A DNA stretch of 64,000 nucleotides from Polynucleobacter sp. AP-Titi-500A-B4 (GTDB lineage Bacteria > Pseudomonadota > Gammaproteobacteria > Burkholderiales > Burkholderiaceae), in the NCBI RefSeq assembly GCF_018688095.1, contig NZ_CP061311.1, forward strand, positions 990,861 to 1,054,860, written 5' to 3'. Both the position numbers and the translations under genes were made by a program. Positions 49,993-58,932 of the stretch are shown one piece after another. Position 1 is the stretch's first letter. The number at the start of each line of letters is the position of its first letter. The notes under the pieces are model-generated. The model was not told where the DNA came from, ran no database searches, and was given only the letters and a program-made list of their open reading frames with translations.

Positions 49993-50014
49993 GAATTAAT
50001 CATCGTTAAACATA

Positions 50015-50044
50015 CAAACAGCCCCACCATGGTGGAGCTGTTTG
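50015..50044. promoter_or_regulatory. Intercistronic hairpin between pstS and pstC
   Basis: CAAACAGC (50015-50022) pairs with GCTGTTTG (50037-50044), and the inside is the palindrome CCACCATGGTGG with one C/A mismatch between. No T-run follows on the minus strand. It fits an mRNA-stabilising or attenuating stem that lets pstS exceed pstCAB. Confidence 0.65.
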
Positions 50045-50075
50045 GAACTTCAAAAAAGGAATTAAATTGCAAAAT

Positions 50076-51098
50076 TTACTTCGTTACTATCTTAGTGAAT
50101 ACATTCTTGCGAATATATTCAGTTGTTTTATCCGGCATTGGCACGTAATCTAAATCTTCTGCCATCTTTTTGCCATCCTTGAAGGCAAAGTCAAAGAACT
50201 TTAATACTTCAGCCACGTTCGTTTTGTTCTCTGGATTCTTGTAGATTAAGATAAAAGATGCGCCTGTAATTGGCCAGGATTTAGCACCAGGTGCATTGGT
50301 AATAAAGGTGCCCATGCCTGGAATGGTAGACCAATCAGTACCTGCCGCTGCTGCAGCAAAAGTTATATCATCAGGTGCAACATAGTTACCGTCTTTATTC
50401 TTCATAGAAATAAAGGTCATTTTGTTTTTCTTGGCATACGCGTACTCAACATAACCAACAGAGTTCTTAACGCGGGTTACGTTAGCTGCCACACCTTCGT
50501 TACCTTTGCCGCCTACAGTGGAAGCAGCTGGCCACTTAACAGAAGCGCCTGAGCCTACTGCATCCTTAAACAGGGTGCTGGTTTTTGCTAAGTAATCAGT
50601 AAAAATGGCTGTTGTACCAGATCCGTCGGCACGGACAACAACAGTAATAGGACCGCTAGGAATCTTCACACCTGGGTTCATGATGGCAATTCGCTTGTCA
50701 CCCCAGTCAGAAATCACGCCCTGGAAAATATCGGCCAATGTTGGACCGTCCAATTTAATTTCACCTGGTTTCACACCGTCGACGTTAATGACTGGAACTA
50801 CGCCGCCAATGATCGCTGGGAACTGAACGAGGCCATCAGCTTCTAGATCTTGAAATTTCACTGGATTATCGGTGGCACCAAAATCTACAGTCTTTGCCTT
50901 GATTTGCTTGATACCGCCAGAAGATCCAATAGATTGATAGTTTAAGTTTGAGCCTGTTTTAGCTTTGTAGGCTTCAGCCCATTTTGCGTAAATTGGGTAA
51001 GGAAATGTTGCACCAGCACCTGTCATGTCCACTGCAAATGCGGCAGGAGCAAGTGAAATAGCGCTAATCACTAGTGCTTTTTTCAAGAAAGATTTCAT
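50076..51098 (-). CDS. pstS: Phosphate-binding periplasmic protein PstS
   Basis: The 340-aa phosphate receptor of the Pst system. A signal peptide ends near AFAVD (residue 22), followed by GAGATFPYPIYAKWAEAYK and SIGSSGGIKQIKAKTVDFGATD, which carry the phosphate-binding Ser and Asp residues. AAAGGA is the ribosome site. It heads pstSCAB-phoU-phoB-phoR and has a strong Pho box. Confidence 0.96.
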   Translation of the reverse strand: MKSFLKKALVISAISLAPAAFAVDMTGAGATFPYPIYAKWAEAYKAKTGSNLNYQSIGSSGGIKQIKAKTVDFGATDNPVKFQDLEADGLVQFPAIIGGVVPVINVDGVKPGEIKLDGPTLADIFQGVISDWGDKRIAIMNPGVKIPSGPITVVVRADGSGTTAIFTDYLAKTSTLFKDAVGSGASVKWPAASTVGGKGNEGVAANVTRVKNSVGYVEYAYAKKNKMTFISMKNKDGNYVAPDDITFAAAAAGTDWSTIPGMGTFITNAPGAKSWPITGASFILIYKNPENKTNVAEVLKFFDFAFKDGKKMAEDLDYVPMPDKTTEYIRKNVFTKIVTK

Positions 51099-51123
51099 TT
51101 AATCGGTCCTTTGATAGGTATAA

Positions 51124-51135
51124 CGCAACGTTGCG
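51124..51135. promoter_or_regulatory. 12-bp perfect palindrome in the pstS leader
   Basis: CGCAACGTTGCG lies between the predicted pstS transcription start and its ribosome site. It could form a small RNA hairpin or serve a dimeric DNA-binding protein. Confidence 0.5.
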
Positions 51136-51148
51136 ATAGTAGGACGAT

Positions 51149-51177
51149 ACGACTCGATTATGACAGTTCTATGACAT
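51149..51177 (-). promoter_or_regulatory. Pho box of the pst operon
   Basis: Three half-sites on the minus strand in 11-bp phase: ATGTCAT (51177-51171), CTGTCAT (51166-51160) and GAGTCGT (51155-51149). Ten nt after the second half-site is TATCGT, and a further TACTAT lies closer to the gene. Confidence 0.8.
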
Positions 51178-51209
51178 ACCAAAAACACGCTTTTTAGGGG
51201 CTCTAAAGG

Positions 51210-52658
51210 CTATTTTTGCCCAATCAGCTGTCTCAACTTGGCGGCAAATGCGGTGTTGTCATCAACCCCTTTAAAGACCTGAGAACCCGGCCCAATCGCC
51301 GCAACTGTGATTGGGGTCGGAGTATGGCCAGAGGTACCCCAATAAAAGCCAGTCTGCCTCGCAATTGCTAAAGCAAGAATATTCGATGGCAGGTAATTTG
51401 AGTTGGGTTCAAGTTGTCCACTATTGAGGATCTTTTCTCTTAAATCATCCTCAAGCACCAAACCCGGGAATCCTTCTTGCAGCAGCTTATCAAGGGATGT
51501 CTTCAGTTCTGAGCTTGATGCCCCCTGCTTTACTGTTGCCTTGAATTTTTCAAAAAATTTATTTAAGGACATGGTGTACCGCTCTATTTGCTTCAATTGA
51601 TTAGGGGTAACATTTTGATAGTTAGAGGGACCTGCTGGCCCTAGATTTTTTCGGCCATAGGTAGGTGAAAATCCACCAGTCTCATGATCGCCAGTAACAA
51701 TAATCAATGTGTCTGGATTCTGCTTCTGAAACTCTAAGGCAACTTTGACGGCATCATCAAATGCCCAGAGATCTCGCATTAAGGCGGCCACGTCATTTTG
51801 ATGCCCAGCTGAATCAGTATTTTCATTCTCGGCAAAGAGCACAAAGCCTTTATCTTTTGCCTGTTTAGCATTGAGGACCTTCAAACCGGTAGTCACCATT
51901 TGAGCAAGGTTAGGCATTTCTTGAGGGTTACGATCTATCTCGTAATCAATATCTTCTTCTGCAAACAATCCGAGCAGCTTATTGTTTCTTACTAAATTGA
52001 GCTCAACTGGAGTGCTGATATACTGATAGCCCTTAGCTTTAAAGATCTCAACAATATTCTGATCGTCTTGACGCTTTCCTCCTGCAACAGTTTTTGGCAA
52101 GAAGAAATTCAAGCCGCCGCCCATCAGCACATCGGGTACAAGTTCAACATATTGATTAACGATTGATTCATTGTCACGCCTAGATTTCGCATGCACACTA
52201 AATGCCGCAGGGCTAGCGTCATAAATGGGGGCGGTGCTAATAAGCCCTATTCGCTTGCCATTTTGTTTGGCTATCTGCATTAAAGTTGGTGGCGATTTTC
52301 CATCAGGCGTTATAGAAATCGCACCATTGTTTACCTTATATCCCGTAGACATGGCAGAGGCAGCTGCTGCAGAATCGGTAACAAAATAGTTCGCTGATTC
52401 GGTTTTCATCAGCTGATAGTGACCTCTGGCCATCACGACATCAGTAACCGCAAAAGGCTGCTGGCGTAATTGGGCGCTAGAGTAACGACCAAATTCATAT
52501 TGACTATTGGTAGCGCCATCAGCAAATAGAATGATGATATTTTTGGGCTTACTCTGAGCTGTCTGCGCAACTACAGGCTGCAGAGATAGCAAAAAAGCTA
52601 TTGAGAAGAATACAAATGCAGCCCTCAGTCTTGCAGTCAGGCTTCTGCAATTCATCAT
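51210..52658 (-). CDS. phoA: Alkaline phosphatase (PhoA family)
   Basis: A 482-aa periplasmic phosphomonoesterase with a signal peptide (cleavage near VVAQ, residues 29-32). Metal site IILFADGATNSQ (about 42-53, Asp47) and the nucleophile Ser96 in VTDSAAAASAMSTG. Zinc ligands are seen in ENTDSAGHQND and TGDHETGG, and the last His in WGTSGHTPTPI. It lies 4 nt behind glmM and I find no Pho box before it, so its expression may come from the glmM promoter or a box inside glmM that I could not see. Confidence 0.93.
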   Translation of the reverse strand: MMNCRSLTARLRAAFVFFSIAFLLSLQPVVAQTAQSKPKNIIILFADGATNSQYEFGRYSSAQLRQQPFAVTDVVMARGHYQLMKTESANYFVTDSAAAASAMSTGYKVNNGAISITPDGKSPPTLMQIAKQNGKRIGLISTAPIYDASPAAFSVHAKSRRDNESIVNQYVELVPDVLMGGGLNFFLPKTVAGGKRQDDQNIVEIFKAKGYQYISTPVELNLVRNNKLLGLFAEEDIDYEIDRNPQEMPNLAQMVTTGLKVLNAKQAKDKGFVLFAENENTDSAGHQNDVAALMRDLWAFDDAVKVALEFQKQNPDTLIIVTGDHETGGFSPTYGRKNLGPAGPSNYQNVTPNQLKQIERYTMSLNKFFEKFKATVKQGASSSELKTSLDKLLQEGFPGLVLEDDLREKILNSGQLEPNSNYLPSNILALAIARQTGFYWGTSGHTPTPITVAAIGPGSQVFKGVDDNTAFAAKLRQLIGQK

Positions 52659-52662
52659 CTTT

Positions 52663-54006
52663 TTAAGCTATAGGTACTAAATCAGCAATGCTTTTGGCCG
52701 AGCTCATTGCCAGATCGGCATCTTTGGTTTCAACCATGACGCGAAGTAATGGTTCAGTTCCTGATGCACGAATAAGCACCCTACCAATGTCCTTGAGATC
52801 ACTTTCTACTTTAGAGATTTGTCTCTTCAGAGACTCATCAGATTTCCAGTCATAGCCGGGTTTGAATTTCACATTCAACAGTACTTGCGGGAAAATCTTC
52901 ACTGAATCGAGTAATTGGGCCAGACTCTTTTTATTCTGACTCATGGCTGCCAATACCTGAAGAGCGGCAATCGTGCCATCACCTGTTGAGTGCTGGTCCA
53001 AGCAAAGTAAATGGCCGGAGCCCTCACCGCCAATAATCCAGCCCTTTTGCTTGAGTAACTCTAAAACGTATCGGTCGCCGACATTGGCACGCTCAAAGCC
53101 AATTCCCAGCCCTTTAATAGCGTTCTCAACTGCTAAATTGGTCATCAAGGTGCCTACGGCGCCACCAAGCTTCTGTCCACGATCTAAGCGGTCTTTAGCC
53201 AATACATAAAGAAGTTCATCACCATTAAATAAACGCCCTGTGGCATCAACCATTTGTAAGCGGTCTGCATCACCATCAAGAGCAATTCCTAAATCCGCAT
53301 TGACTTCCTTCACTTTGGCAATCAAAGCGGCTGGTGCTGTTGCGCCACAACCATCATTGATATTGCGGCCATCAGGACTAACACCGATAGAGATCACTTC
53401 TGCTCCAAGTTCATGAAATACACGCGGCGCAGTGTCATAAGCAGCGCCATTAGCACAATCCACAACGAGCTTCAAACCTTTGAGGTTTAACTCACCAGGA
53501 AATGTCGATTTACAAAACTCGATGTAACGGCCAGCGGCATCGTCTAGGCGAAATGCCTTCCCTAATGCTTCTGCTCTAACGCAACCCATTGGCTTTGCAA
53601 GCTCTGCTTCAATTGCTAACTCAAAATCATCATCTAACTTATCTCCGTTAGCAGAAAAGAATTTGATGCCATTATCTTGATAGGGGTTATGTGATGCAGA
53701 AATCACAATGCCTGCAGATAAACGTAAGGCCTTAGTGAGATATGCAACGCCTGGAGTTGGAATGGGGCCACAAAGCATGACATCAACACCAGCAGCTGCA
53801 AAGCCAGCTTCTAGAGCCGCTTCCAATAGGTACCCTGATACCCGCGTATCTTTGCCGATCAGCACTTTGCAGCGCTCACCCGCTTTAGTATTTTTATTCA
53901 ACACCATACCTGCGGCATAGCCAAGGCGAGTCATGAATTCCGGAACGATCGGAAATGTACCAACCTCACCACGTATGCCATCAGTACCAAAGTATTGTTT
54001 TTTCAT
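52663..54006 (-). CDS. glmM: Phosphoglucosamine mutase
   Basis: Converts glucosamine-6-phosphate to glucosamine-1-phosphate for peptidoglycan and LPS. The 447-aa protein has the phospho-serine Ser105 in VISASHNPYQDNG, the metal loop DGDADR, and the sugar motif GGEGSGHL. A consensus TATAAT lies 7 nt before the ATG with no Shine-Dalgarno sequence, the best single example of the leaderless pattern. folP lies 45 nt upstream and phoA 4 nt downstream. Confidence 0.96.
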   Translation of the reverse strand: MKKQYFGTDGIRGEVGTFPIVPEFMTRLGYAAGMVLNKNTKAGERCKVLIGKDTRVSGYLLEAALEAGFAAAGVDVMLCGPIPTPGVAYLTKALRLSAGIVISASHNPYQDNGIKFFSANGDKLDDDFELAIEAELAKPMGCVRAEALGKAFRLDDAAGRYIEFCKSTFPGELNLKGLKLVVDCANGAAYDTAPRVFHELGAEVISIGVSPDGRNINDGCGATAPAALIAKVKEVNADLGIALDGDADRLQMVDATGRLFNGDELLYVLAKDRLDRGQKLGGAVGTLMTNLAVENAIKGLGIGFERANVGDRYVLELLKQKGWIIGGEGSGHLLCLDQHSTGDGTIAALQVLAAMSQNKKSLAQLLDSVKIFPQVLLNVKFKPGYDWKSDESLKRQISKVESDLKDIGRVLIRASGTEPLLRVMVETKDADLAMSSAKSIADLVPIA

Positions 54007-54013
54007 GAGCTTG

Positions 54014-54019
54014 ATTATA
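54014..54019 (-). promoter_or_regulatory. Consensus -10 of a leaderless glmM promoter
   Basis: TATAAT on the minus strand, followed by 7 nt (CAAGCTC) and the glmM ATG. No clear -35 is seen at 17 nt. Confidence 0.6.
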
Positions 54020-54051
54020 AAACTTAGAGGCTTAGATTTTTAGGGCCAAGT

Positions 54052-54915
54052 CTAGGTATTTACAGCCTCCCAAAGCTTTAAAGCGTCTACGGTCTCGGGA
54101 ACATCATGGACCCTAAGGATCTTGGTGCCACGATCTGCCGCCATCATCGCCGCGGCAATACTGGGGGCAAGGCGATCATTTGTTTCCTTACCAGTAATTT
54201 TGCCAATCATGGATTTGCGGGATATACCCGCCAGTACTGGATAGTCTAGTTCTGAGAAGCGCTGAAAATTAGTCAACATATTTAGATTATGTTCAAGACT
54301 TTTTCCAAAGCCAAAACCAGGGTCGATGGCAATTCTGTTGTGCTCAATCCCTTTTGAAATTAAAAGATCAGCGCGCTCCTTCAGAAATTGCTTCACCTCA
54401 ATAATGACATCTTTGTATTCCGGATTAAACTGCATCGTCATGGGATCGCGCTGCATGTGCATCAATACAATCCCGCAATTTGAGCTCTCGAGGATTGCGC
54501 TAACTGCGCCCTCTTGTCTTAGCGCCCAAATATCATTGACACAATCTACGCCAGCATTCAGTGCATGACGCATAGTTTCTGGTTTATAAGTATCAATGGA
54601 TAGTGGTACGCCACAATCTTTCAAGCCCTCAATGACCGGCAATACCCGATCCAGCTCTTCTTGAAGAGAAACAGGATCAGCGCCAGGTCTAGTCGATTCA
54701 CCACCAATATCAATCAGATCAACACCGCTATGGATCATGAGCTCAGCTTGAGCGATCGCATCTTTAGCTGTTCTGAATTTGCCACCATCCGAAAATGAAT
54801 CTGGCGTTGCATTCAGAATACCCATCACAATAGGGCGTTTGCGTTTACTAAAGTCAAAAAGAAAACGCCCACAACGCCATGTTGTGGGCATCTCTTGAAT
54901 GCCTGTCTTAGTCAT
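54052..54915 (-). CDS. folP: Dihydropteroate synthase
   Basis: Joins p-aminobenzoate to the pterin in folate synthesis, the sulfonamide target. The 287-aa TIM barrel has GILNATPDSFSDGG (about 33-46), DIGGESTRPGA (72-82) and DPGFGFGKSLEHN. It lies 31 nt behind ftsH, the conserved rlmE-ftsH-folP-glmM order. Confidence 0.96.
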   Translation of the reverse strand: MTKTGIQEMPTTWRCGRFLFDFSKRKRPIVMGILNATPDSFSDGGKFRTAKDAIAQAELMIHSGVDLIDIGGESTRPGADPVSLQEELDRVLPVIEGLKDCGVPLSIDTYKPETMRHALNAGVDCVNDIWALRQEGAVSAILESSNCGIVLMHMQRDPMTMQFNPEYKDVIIEVKQFLKERADLLISKGIEHNRIAIDPGFGFGKSLEHNLNMLTNFQRFSELDYPVLAGISRKSMIGKITGKETNDRLAPSIAAAMMAADRGTKILRVHDVPETVDALKLWEAVNT

Positions 54916-54946
54916 TCAGACGAAATCTTTATTGCTTATCTGCACA

Positions 54947-56824
54947 CTAGGCTGTGGCGGGAGCGCTACCTGCTGCAGGACCTGGAGTTCCGGCTGAGTT
55001 ACCAAACTGGGTTGCAGGAGGTGGCTTCGGAGTGCGTGGAGGACGACCTTCCATGATGTCGGTAATTTGCTCAGCATCAATGGTTTCCCATTCAAGCAAA
55101 GCGGCAACCATGGCCTCTACCTTATCGCGGTTTTGCTCCAAGATTGATTTAGCCAAAGCATATTGACTATCAATCAACATCCGAATTTCTGCATCAACCT
55201 TTTGCTGTGTCAACTCAGAAACCGTCTTAGTGCTGTTGCGACCAAAGATACTTTCAGATTCAGTATCAACATAGACCATCGTACCGAGACTATCGCTCAT
55301 GCCATAACGAGTCACCATGTCACGCGCCATTTTGGTAGCACGCTCAAAGTCATTCGATGCACCAGTACTCATGGAATGCAAGAAGACTTCTTCAGCAGCA
55401 CGACCGCCAAACAAAATCGCCAACTCTTCCAACATACGATCTTTGTAAAGATTGACGCGATCAAATTCTGGTAACTGCCAAGTTACACCTAAGGCCATAC
55501 CTCGCGGCATGATAGTAACTTTGTGAACGGGATCCGCTTTAGGTAGCACTTTGGCCACAACAGCATGGCCAGACTCGTGATATGCCGTATTGCGACGCTC
55601 TTCTTCACGCATCACAGCAGACTTACGCTCAGGACCCATATAGATCTTGTCTTTAGCATCTTCAAAGTCTTTCATATCCACTGAACGCTTATTGCGGCGT
55701 GCAGCAAATAAAGCAGCTTCGTTCACCAAGTTCGCTAAATCAGCGCCCGAGAATCCTGGTGTGCCACGTGCCAACACAGCTGCATTCACATCAGGATCGA
55801 TCGGCACCTTGCGCATATGCACTTGCAAGATTTGCTCACGACCGCGAATGTCTGGCAAACCAACGTGCACTTGGCGGTCAAAACGACCTGGGCGCAATAG
55901 TGCTTTATCTAAAACATCAGAACGGTTAGTTGCAGCAACAACGATCACGCCGCTATTGCTTTCAAAGCCATCCATCTCAACCAGCATCTGGTTCAAGGTT
56001 TGCTCGCGCTCATCGTTACCACCACCCATGCCGGCACCACGGTGACGACCGACTGCATCAATCTCATCAATAAAAATGATGCATGGAGAATTTTTCTTCG
56101 CGTTCTCAAACATGTCGCGCACACGGGATGCACCAACACCAACGAACATCTCCACGAAATCTGAACCTGAGATCGAGAAGAACGGGACTTTAGCTTCGCC
56201 AGCAATCGCACGCGCTAAGAGGGTCTTACCAGTACCAGGAGGGCCCACCAGCAATACGCCATGGGGAATGCGACCACCGAGCTTTTGAAACTTTTGAGGG
56301 TCTTTTAAGAAATCGACTAATTCAAAAACTTCTTCCTTTGCTTCATCGCAACCTGCAACATCAGCAAAAGTAACAGTATTGCTATTCTCATCAATCAGAC
56401 GCGCCTTAGATTTACCAAAGGAGAATGCTCCGCCTTTGCCGCCACCTTGCATTTGACGCATCATGAAAAACCAAAAACCAATAATCAATAGAGTCGGTCC
56501 TAGGTAATACAAAGCAGAAACCAACATATTTGGTTCGTCTTCTGCTTTACCAGTCACTTGTACGCCGTACTTCATTAAGTCACCAACCATCCAGATGTCA
56601 CCCGGAGAGATGATGGAGTATTTAATGCCGTCAGCAGGAGTGACTTGTAATGTGCGACCTTGCACATCAACACGCTTTACTTTTCCAGCTTTGGCGTCAT
56701 CCATGAATTGGGAATAGGTGACCTGATTGGGATCCTTAGGCTTATCAAACTGTTTGAAAACAGTGAAAAGCACCAAGCCCACAATGAGCCACACACCGAT
56801 TTTTTGGAACATATTGCTGTTCAA
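54947..56824 (-). CDS. ftsH: ATP-dependent zinc metalloprotease FtsH
   Basis: A membrane-anchored AAA+ protease (625 aa) that degrades unneeded membrane proteins and regulators. Membrane segments at about 10-24 and 104-122, Walker A GPPGTGKT (194-201), the second region of homology around 299-318, and the zinc site HESGH (416-420). I keep the TTG at 56824, which has AAGGAC 5 nt upstream. The ATG four codons later has no ribosome site. The C-terminus is Pro/Ala-rich. Confidence 0.96.
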   Translation of the reverse strand: MNSNMFQKIGVWLIVGLVLFTVFKQFDKPKDPNQVTYSQFMDDAKAGKVKRVDVQGRTLQVTPADGIKYSIISPGDIWMVGDLMKYGVQVTGKAEDEPNMLVSALYYLGPTLLIIGFWFFMMRQMQGGGKGGAFSFGKSKARLIDENSNTVTFADVAGCDEAKEEVFELVDFLKDPQKFQKLGGRIPHGVLLVGPPGTGKTLLARAIAGEAKVPFFSISGSDFVEMFVGVGASRVRDMFENAKKNSPCIIFIDEIDAVGRHRGAGMGGGNDEREQTLNQMLVEMDGFESNSGVIVVAATNRSDVLDKALLRPGRFDRQVHVGLPDIRGREQILQVHMRKVPIDPDVNAAVLARGTPGFSGADLANLVNEAALFAARRNKRSVDMKDFEDAKDKIYMGPERKSAVMREEERRNTAYHESGHAVVAKVLPKADPVHKVTIMPRGMALGVTWQLPEFDRVNLYKDRMLEELAILFGGRAAEEVFLHSMSTGASNDFERATKMARDMVTRYGMSDSLGTMVYVDTESESIFGRNSTKTVSELTQQKVDAEIRMLIDSQYALAKSILEQNRDKVEAMVAALLEWETIDAEQITDIMEGRPPRTPKPPPATQFGNSAGTPGPAAGSAPATA

Positions 56825-56981
56825 AATGAGTCCTTTTCTGGAATGATCCAGGAGTTAAAGCGAATCGCTATCTATGTATTTGATTCTACTACCAGCCTTT
56901 TTCAAGGGCTAATGGTGTTTTTATTTGATAAACCCATGTAATTTAGGGGGTTATTGGGCTTATTTAGGGTCTTTTTTGGGT

Positions 56982-57656
56982 TTATTTCGGTGGCTTGAGG
57001 TTTCTGCCTAAAAGGAAGATCTCCGAAGATCTAGCACGAGAGGCTTTGGGTTTTCTAGAGGCGACTGTTTTGAAGACCTTTTTAAAGGATTCCACGATCT
57101 GGCTATAACCACTGCCGTTGAAACACTTAATTAGTAAAGCGCCCTCAGGCTTGAGATGGGCCACGGCAAAATCCAAGGCAATCTCTGCCAAAAAAGCCAT
57201 GCGAGACGCATCTGCCACCCCCACCCCTGACAAATTGGGAGCCATATCCGAAAGGACCAAATCCACCTTGCCTTCTGCATTTTTAGGAAGCAAGGCTTCC
57301 AGAGCAGCAAGCCCTTCTTCCTCACGGAAGTCACCTTGGATAAAGCTCACATCCGCAATATCTTCCATTGGCAAAATATCAATCGCAATAATTTGACCGT
57401 CTGGTTTGCCAGATTCAATATTTGGATTGCTTTTACCCAACTCGGTTAAGCGATTACGGGCGTACTGGGACCAGCTACCTGGAGCGCTACCCAAGTCAAC
57501 AATGGTCATTCCCGCCTTGATGAGGTGATCTTGCTCGTCAATTTCACTGAGCTTATAAACCGCTCTTGCGCGATAGCCCTCTTTTTGAGCCATCTTCACA
57601 TAGGGATCGGTTAGATGATCCTGCAACCAACTTTTATTAAATTTATTCTTTGCCAC
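56982..57656 (-). CDS. rlmE: 23S rRNA (uridine-2'-O)-methyltransferase
   Basis: Methylates U2552 of 23S rRNA in the large subunit. The 224-aa RrmJ-fold protein has the SAM motif VDLGSAPGSWSQYA (about 54-67) and the catalytic K-D-K-E tetrad spread over SWLQDHLTDPYVKMAQKEGYRARAVYK, LSDMAPN and LLIKCFNGSG. It starts at a GTG. ftsH follows on the same strand after 157 nt. yhbY diverges upstream, the usual arrangement. Confidence 0.95.
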   Translation of the reverse strand: MAKNKFNKSWLQDHLTDPYVKMAQKEGYRARAVYKLSEIDEQDHLIKAGMTIVDLGSAPGSWSQYARNRLTELGKSNPNIESGKPDGQIIAIDILPMEDIADVSFIQGDFREEEGLAALEALLPKNAEGKVDLVLSDMAPNLSGVGVADASRMAFLAEIALDFAVAHLKPEGALLIKCFNGSGYSQIVESFKKVFKTVASRKPKASRARSSEIFLLGRNLKPPK

Positions 57657-57769
57657 AACTTACCCACTTTCGCCCTACATTTTCCTAGTTTCTGCCCTCT
57701 AAAGCAAAAGGAATCGAAGGAAAACCTGCTAATTACCTTCCAAAGAGGCTCTTTTACCCATCAATGCTC

Positions 57770-57775
57770 TATCAT
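57770..57775 (+). promoter_or_regulatory. Candidate -10 of a leaderless yhbY promoter
   Basis: TATCAT lies 7 nt before the ATG at 57783, and there is no Shine-Dalgarno sequence. Confidence 0.5.
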
Positions 57776-57782
57776 CGAGCCC

Positions 57783-58409
57783 ATGACTGCACTGACTATT
57801 ACCCCCGCACAACGTAAATCCCTCAAAGCCGATGCCCATGACTTAAGTCCAGTGGTGATGGTTGGCGGCGATGGCTTAACACCTGCTGTGATCAAAGAAG
57901 CAAAACTGGCGATCAATCATCATGGCTTAATTAAAGTCCGTGTTTTTGGTGATGAGCGCGAAGCACGTATTGCGATTTATGAAGAGCTTTGCGACAAGCT
58001 AGATGCAGCCCCAGTGCAACACATTGGTAAGTTACTTGTTCTCTGGAAACCAAAAGATATCGTTGATGAAGCTTATGCCAATTTAGGTCGCTCCAGCAAA
58101 CAGACCAAAAAATCTTTGCAGGCACCAAGAACTAAACGTCAGTCCAATCGGGCACCCAGCAAATCTGGAGTTCGTACTAGCACCTCTGAAAGATCAGATC
58201 GTCGCTCTGCTTCAAATAAATCTCCGTTTGAGCGTGCTGCTGCTGTGAAATCAACTACACCGAAGAAGCGCGTTCTCCGTTCTGAAGCTGCCGAGTCAAA
58301 GATTGGTTGGTCATCCCCTGGATATCGCAAAGCTGCTGCAGCACCTGCGCCAGTCAAGAGACGTAAAGTTCGCATGAGTAGCAACAAGAAAAAATCCCTT
58401 GGCTCCTGA
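57783..58409 (+). CDS. yhbY: YhbY/CRS1-type ribosome assembly factor with long basic tail
   Basis: A 208-aa RNA-binding protein that associates with pre-50S particles. The CRM domain fills residues 1-100 (LTPAVIKEAKLAINHHGLIKVRVFGDEREAR, then HIGKLLVLWKP). I start at the ATG at 57783. A frame extending to 57615 would overlap rlmE. E. coli YhbY ends after ~97 residues, while here a ~105-residue tail rich in Lys, Arg and Ser follows (KRRKVRMSSNKKKS at the end), probably disordered and RNA-binding. Confidence 0.9.
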   Translation: MTALTITPAQRKSLKADAHDLSPVVMVGGDGLTPAVIKEAKLAINHHGLIKVRVFGDEREARIAIYEELCDKLDAAPVQHIGKLLVLWKPKDIVDEAYANLGRSSKQTKKSLQAPRTKRQSNRAPSKSGVRTSTSERSDRRSASNKSPFERAAAVKSTTPKKRVLRSEAAESKIGWSSPGYRKAAAAPAPVKRRKVRMSSNKKKSLGS

Positions 58410-58444
58410 GCTGTAACGGGTTGTATTGCTGAAGTTTGAAAGAG

Positions 58445-58465
58445 CGCCGCTAGTCGGCGTTTTTT
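58445..58465. terminator. Rho-independent terminator of yhbY
   Basis: CGCCG (58445-58449) and CGGCG (58455-58459) with loop CTAGT and a T-run to 58465. It overlaps the last codons of the convergent DUF4149 gene. Confidence 0.85.
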
Positions 58466-58932
58466 GTTGCTCGCCATACCAAGACTAAGCCAAGTACTGC
58501 TTGAACCATAAATAAAGCGCTCGATACACCATGCAGTCTGCCAAATAGAATAGCGTTGGTTGACTCGCGTACAGACAGCCCCGCAAATAGAGCTTGATCT
58601 CTTAGTGAATTCATCCAAGGAATGATGATGAATGCCGCACTGATGGTGCAAGCCAGCATGCCTAATAAGATCCAGCGGATGAGACGGTAGCGCTGGTGAC
58701 CATGCCGAACCAGATAATTGGACATGACCATCAGGAAACCACTGAGAGCTACGCCGATATAGGCTGTTGCTTTAAAGAGGGAGGCAGCAACCATTCCAGC
58801 AACTTGACGATCGCCTAGAGAAGAAAATAAAACAGGAACAACTAGAAAGCCAATAGTAATGAAGCTACCAACCCAAAGCCCAGAAATGACGCTAAAGAAT
58901 CTCTGAGCTTTAGCATTACTTGTTGGGATCAT
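58450..58932 (-). CDS. DUF4149 membrane protein
   Basis: A 160-aa protein with four membrane segments (about 13-35, 53-70, 86-106 and 138-155), of the DUF4149/TMEM205-like family, role unknown. Its ATG overlaps the greA stop (TAATG), so the two are translationally coupled, an arrangement common in Burkholderiales. Confidence 0.88.
   Translation of the reverse strand: MIPTSNAKAQRFFSVISGLWVGSFITIGFLVVPVLFSSLGDRQVAGMVAASLFKATAYIGVALSGFLMVMSNYLVRHGHQRYRLIRWILLGMLACTISAAFIIIPWMNSLRDQALFAGLSVRESTNAILFGRLHGVSSALFMVQAVLGLVLVWRATKNAD

Noticed and set aside
55163..55474. Antisense open frames within ftsH, carB and other genes
   Set aside because: They are shadows of strongly conserved genes on the other strand, without ribosome sites or recognisable products.
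57615..57782. Longer YhbY frame overlapping rlmE
   Set aside because: The extra 56 residues are the antisense of rlmE and its upstream region. The CRM domain begins right after the ATG at 57783.
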